Shown: piece by piece, positions 42,922 to 50,377 of the stretch
Layout of the letters: every line of letters starts with the position of its first letter
How positions within the stretch are numbered: position 1 is the first letter of the stretch
NCBI GenBank assembly: GCA_028689585.1
Contig: JAQVCW010000021.1
Span: forward strand, 20,639 to 84,638
Direction of reading: 5' to 3'
Source: Lachnospiraceae bacterium
GTDB lineage: Bacteria > Bacillota > Clostridia > Lachnospirales > Lachnospiraceae
Length of the DNA: 64,000 nucleotides
Made by a program: the position numbers and the translations under genes
Notes under the pieces: generated by a model
What the model was told of the DNA's origin: nothing
Seen by the model: only the letters and a program-made list of their open reading frames with translations
The model's database searches: none

Positions 42922-45090
42922 CTAACATTCGTACCAGACAATTTCATTGGCTTCCAGGTGCTTTTCGAAGCTGCTGCCGTCTCCACGGTATACGATGGTA
43001 TCCTGAGGCTCGTAGGTGTTGTTCACCACACAGTATTTTCCGTTTTTCACATAGGCATGTACTTCCACATGAATATTGCTGGAAAACCACTGCTGCAGCT
43101 TCTCTTCCCGGTGTGCGCTCCATAGGATGGACCGGTACAGCAGTCTGGTATTTTCGAAGCTGTAGGGAAGACCGCTGATATACACGCTTCTGCCCTCTCC
43201 AAACTCATTCACCGCCAACTGTACTTCCCTGTCCCGCTGTACTAGAATGTCGGTGCCTGCATAGGCATAGATATTCTTTTTGCCTTCTCCAAAGTCCACC
43301 GCATCTGCCACATCCTCCAGGATAAAATGATTTTCTTTTTCATCCCAGTTATATTTATCGTAATTCAGGGTAAAGCCGGTCTCCTTCTCCACCCCCAGCA
43401 AATCCGCCAACTGCAGAAAATGCCCCTGATACTGGTGTCCGGAAGGTTCTCCTACTCCGATAAATCCGCCTCCATTCCACACAAACTGCCGAATGGCTGC
43501 ACTGACTGTGGGATCTTCCCACCAGCTTCCGCCGGTATGAGCAGTATCTGCATCTCCCACATTGATGATCACATCCAGCGTTTCCAGAAGATGGGGATCC
43601 GCCTTAATGTCTTCAAAGCTGATAAACTGCACCTCAAAGGGCGCGCCGCTCAATGCTTCGATAATCCCTGCATAGCTGTAATTCTGCTTCTGGTAAAGGG
43701 CATGGTGCACCATATGGCAGCCCCAGGAACGCATCCTGCCCCAGCAGTTCAGCACGGCCACCCTGCCCGCGCAGTAAGGAGTGGTTCCCTTAATATTCTC
43801 ATACAGCAGCCGGAATTCATCACAGACCTGCTCTACATAGTCCAGAAAATCCGGGAACTGACAGGCCAGCTTCAGATATCCGCCATAACCGATCCGGTCG
43901 ATGGGCTTGCGCAGGATTGCCCTGCGGGCCGTCACCCAGTTCTCCTTGGCTTCCTTCACCGGATCTCCGCCCGGATGGAAGGTGTCAGGGAAAAAGTAAG
44001 GCAAGAGCCGCCCTTCCGTATAGTTTACGCCCGGAATGTCACTGATCAGGCGCAGCGTGGAACCATTTCCCACACTGCCAACCACCGCATCCAGCCCCAT
44101 GGTCTGAAACTCCTCCATAAACGGCTCCGTTCCAATCCAGTGGTCTCCCAAAAACATCATTGCCTCTTTGCCGTATTCATGAGTGATATCCACCATTTCC
44201 CGGACGATCTTCGCCACCTCGCGGCGCTGAAATGCCTGGAAATCCTGAAACTCCCGGCTGGGCACACGATACTGGTTATTGTAATATCCCTGGTCAATGA
44301 TATATTCCGGCCGGAACGGATATCCCATTTCCCGTTCAAACTGATCTAAAATATAAGGGCTGACCGAAGCCGAATAGCCATACCAGTCCACATATTTCTC
44401 CCGTTTCAGTTCATCAAATACCAGTGTAAACTGATGGAAAAAGGTGGTGTAGCGGATTACACTCAGGTAAGGATGCTCCTCGATAAATGTCCTCAGCCGC
44501 TTCAGACTGTATTCGTGGGTCTTTGGCTGGCGCACATCAAACGTAATCTGGTGCTCCACATCCTTCCAGTCATTGATCACAGCATTATACATATGCACCG
44601 GATCCCAGATCAGATAAGCAAGAAAGCTGACCGTATACTCATGAAAAGGTTCCGCCGGATGAATCCGAACCGTCCCATCCGCCTCCTCATACTCCCACTG
44701 GCTGACCGGAACCACTTTTCCTGCCGTGCGGTCCATGACCTCCCACCAGCGGCGGATATCGTCTCTGGTATTGGCCTGCATCAGCTCCGGTGATATGCCC
44801 TTCATCAGCGGTATCGACAGTGTATCCTCCACAGCGGTATGAAAACCCGTCATGATATAGCACTGCTGTACCTCCTCCGGATGAGCCTTTGCCCAGGCAT
44901 TGTCCTTTCTGGTGGTGTAGTAGGTACTGTATACCTTCGTATCTATCCTCTTTAGTTCCTCCGGATAATCGGTTCCGTCACAATCCCGTACCGCATCCGC
45001 GCCCCAGCGGCGGATCAGCTCCTTTGTCTCTGAAACCACATCTACATCGGTAGGGATCGTAACCCGGCCGGTCATTCTGTTTTCTTCCAT
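42922..45090 (-). CDS. GH112 galacto-N-biose/lacto-N-biose phosphorylase
   Basis: Cytoplasmic phosphorylase of 722 aa that cleaves beta-1,3-galactosyl-N-acetylhexosamine with phosphate to galactose 1-phosphate and GlcNAc/GalNAc. The opening GRVTIPTDVDVV, MMFLGDHWIGTEPF (near 310; likely acid catalyst region) and the C-terminal VGEPSGHQYQG segment mark GH112. RBS AGGAGGTACCT-ATG. A relative acting on galactosyl-beta-1,4-rhamnose exists in this family, but the adjacent NahK-like kinase favours mucin or milk-type galacto-N-biose. It shares the operon with a CUT1 importer. Confidence 0.92.
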   Translation of the reverse strand: MEENRMTGRVTIPTDVDVVSETKELIRRWGADAVRDCDGTDYPEELKRIDTKVYSTYYTTRKDNAWAKAHPEEVQQCYIMTGFHTAVEDTLSIPLMKGISPELMQANTRDDIRRWWEVMDRTAGKVVPVSQWEYEEADGTVRIHPAEPFHEYTVSFLAYLIWDPVHMYNAVINDWKDVEHQITFDVRQPKTHEYSLKRLRTFIEEHPYLSVIRYTTFFHQFTLVFDELKREKYVDWYGYSASVSPYILDQFEREMGYPFRPEYIIDQGYYNNQYRVPSREFQDFQAFQRREVAKIVREMVDITHEYGKEAMMFLGDHWIGTEPFMEEFQTMGLDAVVGSVGNGSTLRLISDIPGVNYTEGRLLPYFFPDTFHPGGDPVKEAKENWVTARRAILRKPIDRIGYGGYLKLACQFPDFLDYVEQVCDEFRLLYENIKGTTPYCAGRVAVLNCWGRMRSWGCHMVHHALYQKQNYSYAGIIEALSGAPFEVQFISFEDIKADPHLLETLDVIINVGDADTAHTGGSWWEDPTVSAAIRQFVWNGGGFIGVGEPSGHQYQGHFLQLADLLGVEKETGFTLNYDKYNWDEKENHFILEDVADAVDFGEGKKNIYAYAGTDILVQRDREVQLAVNEFGEGRSVYISGLPYSFENTRLLYRSILWSAHREEKLQQWFSSNIHVEVHAYVKNGKYCVVNNTYEPQDTIVYRGDGSSFEKHLEANEIVWYEC

Positions 45091-45167
45091 AGGTACCTCC
45101 TGTCTATTTATTCTGCCCGTAACTGTCCCGCAATCTGACCTGCCAAGCAGTTATACCGCTCTGTCAG

Positions 45168-45347
45168 TTATTTATTGTGCTTATGGTTGTAATACCCCAG
45201 CAGGATCAGCAGCCCGGCCAGTCCGGCCAGCATACATCCCAGTCCCGGATAACCGATATTTTTTTGTCCGCCGATCACAAGAGCCATGCATACCACAAAA
45301 ATGATCAGGCATATGATCAAAATTATTCTTTCTTTTCTATATTCCAT
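45168..45347 (-). CDS. Small membrane protein (59 aa)
   Basis: ATG-initiated ORF with a good RBS (GGGAAGGG five bases upstream) between the permease and GH112 genes. Two hydrophobic helices (IILIICLIIFVVCMALVIG and LAGLAGLLILLGYY) flank a short GQKNIGYPG turn; the tail is basic. Not recognised. The position in the operon and clear RBS support expression. It may assist the transporter or be an independent membrane peptide. Confidence 0.65.
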   Translation of the reverse strand: MEYRKERIILIICLIIFVVCMALVIGGQKNIGYPGLGCMLAGLAGLLILLGYYNHKHNK

Positions 45348-45372
45348 GCAATCCCTTCCCTTCTACTTGTAA

Positions 45373-46260
45373 TTATCCCTTCAGTCCGCCCAGCGTCATT
45401 CCCTGCGTCAGCTTCTTCTGAACACAGATATACAAAATCAGGGTAGGCAGCATAACCATAACCAGTCCTGCGTACATCTGCCCATACTGAGCCGCTGCGT
45501 TCTGCGCTTTCATCAGGTTCATGAGTCCCACCGGAAGTGTCTTGCCGCCTTTGGGATCTGCCAGCAGCGTCATGGCGATAATATATTCATTCCAGAAGGA
45601 CAGGAAGTTGAATAAGATCACCGTAATGATACTTGGTTTTGCCATGGGGAAAATAATCTGGATCATGGTTCTGGAATAGCTGGCGCCATCCATATAGGCC
45701 GCTTCCTCGAAATCCTTCGGCAGTGTCACAAAATAGCCGGACAACAGATAAATCGTAAAAGGAAGGGCTGTGGCCGCATACACCACTGCCAGCACAAAAA
45801 TATTGTTCAGCAGAAATGGCGGCAGTCCGATTTTTTTCAAAAACAGGTTGCCATCCACAAACATCAGGAAAATGGGAACTACAATATAGTTCACATTGAT
45901 GAACAGTCCTGCCATAAATGCCACATTAATTATCTTTCTTCCATGGAACTGGAAACGGCTCAGTACATAAGCGGCCGGAAGCGCGATCACCAGCAAAAGT
46001 CCCAGCGCCAGCGCTGTGGTAATCACACTGTTGAGCATGTACTCTCCCATGCGGGCTTTGGTCCAGGCATCCACAAAGTTCTGCAGATAAAAGCTGGCCG
46101 GCAGTGACCATGGATTGCCGTAAAATTCACTGTTCTGCTTCAGAGAAGCCATAAATACCCAGCATACCGGCACAATAATGCTCACTGCCAGCAGAATCAG
46201 AATCGCATAAACAAATACCTTATAGAGGCTGAATGATTTTCCATTTTTCTGTTCTTTCAT
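45373..46260 (-). CDS. Carbohydrate ABC permease (MalG-type) of GNB locus
   Basis: CUT1-family permease of 295 aa, six helices, EAA loop EEAAYMDGASYSRTM...IFPMAKPS near 195-225. Follows its partner permease by 11 bases. With the binding protein it should import galacto-N-biose/lacto-N-biose or similar; the ATPase is not encoded here. Confidence 0.92.
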   Translation of the reverse strand: MKEQKNGKSFSLYKVFVYAILILLAVSIIVPVCWVFMASLKQNSEFYGNPWSLPASFYLQNFVDAWTKARMGEYMLNSVITTALALGLLLVIALPAAYVLSRFQFHGRKIINVAFMAGLFINVNYIVVPIFLMFVDGNLFLKKIGLPPFLLNNIFVLAVVYAATALPFTIYLLSGYFVTLPKDFEEAAYMDGASYSRTMIQIIFPMAKPSIITVILFNFLSFWNEYIIAMTLLADPKGGKTLPVGLMNLMKAQNAAAQYGQMYAGLVMVMLPTLILYICVQKKLTQGMTLGGLKG

Positions 46261-46271
46261 CTCTCCACCTC

Positions 46272-47162
46272 CTACAGGTCAATGGGTTCCCGTTTGGTGA
46301 GCAGGTTCACAATCGCACTCAGACCAAAGGAGAACACAAATACAACAACGCCCACCGCCATACCATAACCATAGCTGGAATTGGTATAAGCCTGTTTATA
46401 CATATAACTTAAGAATACTTCGGTACTGCCATCCGGGCCGCCGCTGGTCATCGCCTTGACGAACAGGAAGCTCAGATTGATACTGCTGATGATAAAGAAC
46501 GTCAGAGTTGTCCGGATATTGGTCCAGATCAGAGGCAGCGTAATCTGAAAGAACTGCTGCAGTCTGGTGGCTCCATCCAGAGCCGAGCTTTCGTACAGTG
46601 TCTCCGGCACGCTGGCCATGCTGGCCATGTACATGACCATATAATAGCCAATGGCCTGCCATACCATGGCACCTGCCAGAGAAAAGATTACGATCTTCTG
46701 ATCTCCCAGCCAGTAAACGGGATTATCTCCCTTGCCAAACAGAGAAAGCAGGCTGTTGAGCATGCCATTGTTCGCATCATAAATCGCGCTGAAGATTGCG
46801 CTGATGATTACCACAGATAAAATATTAGGGATATAAAAGACTACCCGGAAAATGTTCTGGCCCCTGATCTTCTCTCTGGAAAGTATGGCAGCAAAAATCA
46901 AGGCCATGCTCATGGTGATCACTGTCACGATCACGATCAGAAGCAGGGTATTCTGGAATGACTGCAGAAACTTTGTATCTCCCAGCAGCTTCTGGAAATT
47001 GTCCAGACCGACAAACTTCTTTTTATTGGAATATCCGCCCCATTTATACAGCGACATCTTAAATACATTAAATGTGGGAATAATCATGAATACAATGAAC
47101 AGCAAGGTAGCCGGCACGATACACGTTGCTACAAATCCTGTCCGTCTATGTCCCTTTTTCAT
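46272..47162 (-). CDS. Carbohydrate ABC permease (MalF-type) of GNB locus
   Basis: CUT1-family permease of 296 aa with six helices. EAA-like loop ESSALDGATRLQQFFQITLPLI near 193-214 has Ser for the second Ala of the motif. Transcribed 67 bases after the binding-protein stop. Forms a heterodimer with the next gene. Confidence 0.92.
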   Translation of the reverse strand: MKKGHRRTGFVATCIVPATLLFIVFMIIPTFNVFKMSLYKWGGYSNKKKFVGLDNFQKLLGDTKFLQSFQNTLLLIVIVTVITMSMALIFAAILSREKIRGQNIFRVVFYIPNILSVVIISAIFSAIYDANNGMLNSLLSLFGKGDNPVYWLGDQKIVIFSLAGAMVWQAIGYYMVMYMASMASVPETLYESSALDGATRLQQFFQITLPLIWTNIRTTLTFFIISSINLSFLFVKAMTSGGPDGSTEVFLSYMYKQAYTNSSYGYGMAVGVVVFVFSFGLSAIVNLLTKREPIDL

Positions 47163-47229
47163 AGACTCTCTCCTTTCAAAAAACGGCAGGCAGTCCTCCT
47201 GCCCACCGTCTTAATCTAATGCCGTTGTT

Positions 47230-48558
47230 TTATTTCAGAGCTGCTCTCAACTGATCGCTGTCCGCTTTGATCGCTTCGATCCATTCTTCTTCGGTCTTGT
47301 CTCCGCTGACCAGAGAGTTTACGGTACCGAATACGGTATCTGCAAAGCTTACGCCCTCTACTGCATCTGTGGTAGCAAATGCACCCAGAGCAACCTTAGC
47401 GCCGTCATCATAGATACTGTAGTACAGTTTGCTGTCGCCTTCCAGTGTATCAGCGAAGCCAAGCAGAGGCTGAACTGCGCCGCTCTGTGCAAAGATATCT
47501 GCTGCGGTATCGGAATACATAAATGCTACAAATTCTTTTGCAAGATCAATATTTTCTGCTGCTGCAGGAATCCACATCTGTTCGAACCATGCGAAGGAAT
47601 AACGGTCTCCGCCATCGGTAATAGCCGGAAGTGCCATGAAGCCCCATTCAAATCCATCTGCTCTCGGAGCATCTGCCATCTCGCCGATTACCCAGTTTCC
47701 GTTCGGCATGAACAGTGCTTTGTTATCCAGAATAAGCTGCTGGTTTTTCAGGTAGTTGTCATTATTTGCGTTGGAAGGAACTGATTTTTCTGTGTAGGAA
47801 GCCAGCTTCGTGATAATATCAAATACGGTCTTAGCTTCTTCTGTATCCCAGATACCTTCTTCATAATTGGTCGCTTTGTCAAAGAATTCGGATCCGCCTG
47901 CTTCGTAGAGCATCGAATAGAAAAATGCATCGAAGTAACCTGTGGTCGGATAAGAGAACAGTGCAATTCCTTCTTCTGCCGCTTTATCGCCCAGTGCCCA
48001 CATCTCATCCCAGGTGGTGGGAACTTCCCAGCCTTTTTCTGCAAACAGGCCGGCATTGTAGAACAGACCGCATGGGCTGTAGAACATCGGTGCCAGATAG
48101 TTCTCACCATCTCCGTACGGATTGGTCAGGGAGCTCTCCGTAAATCCGCCTGCAATCTTATCGCCTACTTTAACATCCTCACCGGGAACTGTCATATCAA
48201 ACACATCTGTGATATTCTCCAGCCCGTCTTCTTTGATCAGAGTCTCGGTCAACGCTGCCGGTCTTCCGGTAGCCAGATGTACTACATCCGGATAATCCCC
48301 GCTCTTCATGCTGGCGCCGATCACATCCTCCAGATTCTTGTCTGTGGTCAGTTCCACAGCAGCTCCGGTCAGTTCGGTAAATGCATCACATACCTGTGTC
48401 CACATATCCGCGCCATAAGCGGTCTCAATCGCTGCTACCTTCAGGGTCTCACCCTCATGAGTCTTTGCGTCCTCAGCCAGTACGGAAATTGCTCCGGTTC
48501 CGCTCACCATAGAAGCTACCATCGTTACTGCCAGTGCCATACTCAGTTTTCTCTTCAT
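47230..48558 (-). CDS. Sugar-binding protein of GNB importer
   Basis: Family 1 solute-binding protein of 442 aa. Signal peptide residues 1-28 (SMALAVTMVASMVSGTGAISV) ends in LA-ED without a lipobox cysteine, as in the alpha-galactoside binding protein of this window. First gene of the galacto-N-biose operon; RBS AAGGAGG. A promoter and a perfect palindrome lie upstream (48627-48683). Ligand inferred from the GH112/NahK genes downstream. Confidence 0.92.
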   Translation of the reverse strand: MKRKLSMALAVTMVASMVSGTGAISVLAEDAKTHEGETLKVAAIETAYGADMWTQVCDAFTELTGAAVELTTDKNLEDVIGASMKSGDYPDVVHLATGRPAALTETLIKEDGLENITDVFDMTVPGEDVKVGDKIAGGFTESSLTNPYGDGENYLAPMFYSPCGLFYNAGLFAEKGWEVPTTWDEMWALGDKAAEEGIALFSYPTTGYFDAFFYSMLYEAGGSEFFDKATNYEEGIWDTEEAKTVFDIITKLASYTEKSVPSNANNDNYLKNQQLILDNKALFMPNGNWVIGEMADAPRADGFEWGFMALPAITDGGDRYSFAWFEQMWIPAAAENIDLAKEFVAFMYSDTAADIFAQSGAVQPLLGFADTLEGDSKLYYSIYDDGAKVALGAFATTDAVEGVSFADTVFGTVNSLVSGDKTEEEWIEAIKADSDQLRAALK

Positions 48559-48626
48559 CTTAGTTCCTCCTTATTTTTTGAAACATTACTCTGTTCCATG
48601 TCATATCACAATTGTTCCATATGTCA

Positions 48627-48641
48627 GGCAGTTCAACTGCC
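48627..48641 (-). promoter_or_regulatory. Palindromic operator candidate of GNB operon
   Basis: GGCAGTT-C-AACTGCC is a perfect 7-bp inverted repeat around one base, placed about 8-22 bases after the predicted transcription start. Such a site would suit a repressor; alternatively it is a short 5' stem in the mRNA. Confidence 0.5.
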
Positions 48642-48655
48642 CTTTGAATAATCTA

Positions 48656-48683
48656 AGTATAGCAATATTTTTCTTCTTAGCAA
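48656..48683 (-). promoter_or_regulatory. Promoter of GNB operon
   Basis: TTGCTA (48678-48683), 16 bases, TATACT (48656-48661) on the minus strand, about 100 bases before the binding-protein start. The surrounding 48690-48860 is very AT-rich and holds no gene. Confidence 0.65.
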
Positions 48684-48865
48684 ACCTTTTTATTGCTCTT
48701 TTTTTTATATATATTGCTTTTTCCTATCAAATTCATTTTTTTAAGTTTCCTGCTCTTTCCATTCTCTTTTCTATCATTTTACATAATATTTTATTTATTT
48801 TTTAAGTTTTCCCGTTTTTTTATCCAATTATTTTCCAGTTCCTTTTCCAATTTCGATTTTATTTC

Positions 48866-48894
48866 TTGCATATTCTACAGTTTTATATTATAGT
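48866..48894 (+). promoter_or_regulatory. Promoter of AraC-type regulator gene
   Basis: TTGCAT (48866-48871), 17 bases, TATAGT (48889-48894) on the plus strand. A GCGAaaTCGC palindrome lies a few bases downstream, possibly a site for autoregulation. Confidence 0.55.
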
Positions 48895-49054
48895 TTTGAT
48901 AGATGCGAAATCGCAAGATAACTAAAGTTTTAACAGTTCAGGGACGAGGCAGCTTCAAAGAGCAGAGCACATACAGAAAACGCAAAAGCGTGTCTGTGCT
49001 TTGCTCAGTCACCTGCTCAGGAGCAGAGAAATTATAAGCGGAGGAGTAAAACAC

Positions 49055-49900
49055 ATGAGCAATCGCAGATACGATCTGAAAACAGACAGCCCGGAAGAAT
49101 CCATTCTCCAGGGGCATTTGCTCTACGTCGCTTCTGCCATGTACGATACTGACTGGAACAGTGTCCTTCATACCCACTATTTTACTGAATTGTTTTATGT
49201 CCGCCGGGGAAAGGGTTCTTTCCAGATGGGAAATGAAATTTTTGACGTCTTTACCGATGATCTGGTGCTGATCAGTCCCCACACCGAACATACCGAACGT
49301 TCTTCCAATGCCGAACCGCTGGAGTATATTGTTCTGGGCGTGGAGGGACTGACCTTTGCAAGACCGGACGGCAGTCCTCTGACCTATGGAAAAATCAACT
49401 GCCGCTCCGATCATGCCACCATTCGTTTCTGTCTGGATACCATGGTTCGGGAAATGCAGCTAAACAGTGTTTATCAGACCACGCTCTGCCAGCAGCTCCT
49501 GAATGTGGTGCTGATCTACGTGCTCCGCACAGAGAAAATGCATCTGACCGTTGCCTCCCTGGCGAATGCCAGCAGAGAAATCTCTATTGTAAAAGAATAT
49601 ATTGACAGCCACTTCAAATCCACGGTCACTCTGAATGAACTGGCCCAGACCGCCCATCTGAATAAATATTACCTGGTGCACCACTTTACTCAGACCTATG
49701 GCCTTTCTCCCATCAATTACCTGCTGGAGCGGCGGGTAGAGGAATGCAAGCGCCTTCTGAGCAGCACAGACTATTCTATCTCACAGATCGCTCAGTTTAC
49801 CGGATTTTCCTCCGGCAGCTATTTTTCCCAGCGCTTCCGCACCTCCACCGGAATGACGCCTCAGCAGTACCGGCGCCAGTTCTCCGCAAAGACAGTATAA
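49055..49900 (+). CDS. AraC-family transcriptional regulator of GNB locus
   Basis: Regulator of about 281 aa. The start at 49055 has GGAGGAG eight bases upstream; the longer in-frame form lacks an RBS. N-terminal cupin-like sugar-sensing domain (HTHYFTELFYVRRGKGSFQMG, shown in part: RRGKGSFQMG) and a C-terminal AraC DNA-binding domain with two helix-turn-helix units (TLNELAQTAHLNKYYL and SISQIAQFTGFSSGSYF). No receiver domain. Divergent from the importer operon, so it is the likely activator of the galacto-N-biose genes. It converges with the chemosensory operon, 21 bases apart. Confidence 0.9.
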   Translation: MSNRRYDLKTDSPEESILQGHLLYVASAMYDTDWNSVLHTHYFTELFYVRRGKGSFQMGNEIFDVFTDDLVLISPHTEHTERSSNAEPLEYIVLGVEGLTFARPDGSPLTYGKINCRSDHATIRFCLDTMVREMQLNSVYQTTLCQQLLNVVLIYVLRTEKMHLTVASLANASREISIVKEYIDSHFKSTVTLNELAQTAHLNKYYLVHHFTQTYGLSPINYLLERRVEECKRLLSSTDYSISQIAQFTGFSSGSYFSQRFRTSTGMTPQQYRRQFSAKTV

Positions 49901-49921
49901 CGTATCAGAGCATATCAGGGG

Positions 49922-50377
49922 TCATGTGCGGGCAGCAGTGCCCAGCCGTTTTATCACTTCCGGCAGATCCAGCACAAAGACCGGCACCGTTTCCATCAGC
50001 ACCTTCCGGATGCAGATATGATCCCGTATCCGTTCTTCCTCACTGCAGGGAATTTCCCGGCCTTCGTCATAGATCATCTTTGTCACATCTTCCACCAGCA
50101 TGCCCATCGTCTGGTGATGCAGGGAAAACAGAATGCAGACTCGCTCCTGCTCCTTTCTCTCTTCTCCGCAGAGCTTTCCAAAAGACAGTACCGGCACAAT
50201 TCTTCCTTTATAATTAAACAGACCTCTCAGATAATCCGGCTGCTTTGGCATAGCGGTGATTCTGGGTTCATTTACAATTTCCAGTACCCGGCTGCTGTAA
50301 ATTCCATAAAATGTCTCTCCCTGCCGAATAATGACAAGTCCGTCCTTCGGCCTATTGATTGTGTTTTGCTCTTGCAT
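49922..50377 (-). CDS. cheW: CheW-type coupling protein 1
   Basis: Adaptor of 151 aa linking the chemoreceptor to CheA. CheW fold is visible from FYGIYSSRVLEIV, PDYLRGLFNYKGRIVPVLSF and the end of the domain. It overlaps the 3' end of cheA by 26 bases and is the last gene of the chemosensory operon. Among the three CheW-type genes this one is closest to the canonical sequence (RGLFNYKGRIVPV). Confidence 0.88.
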   Translation of the reverse strand: MQEQNTINRPKDGLVIIRQGETFYGIYSSRVLEIVNEPRITAMPKQPDYLRGLFNYKGRIVPVLSFGKLCGEERKEQERVCILFSLHHQTMGMLVEDVTKMIYDEGREIPCSEEERIRDHICIRKVLMETVPVFVLDLPEVIKRLGTAART

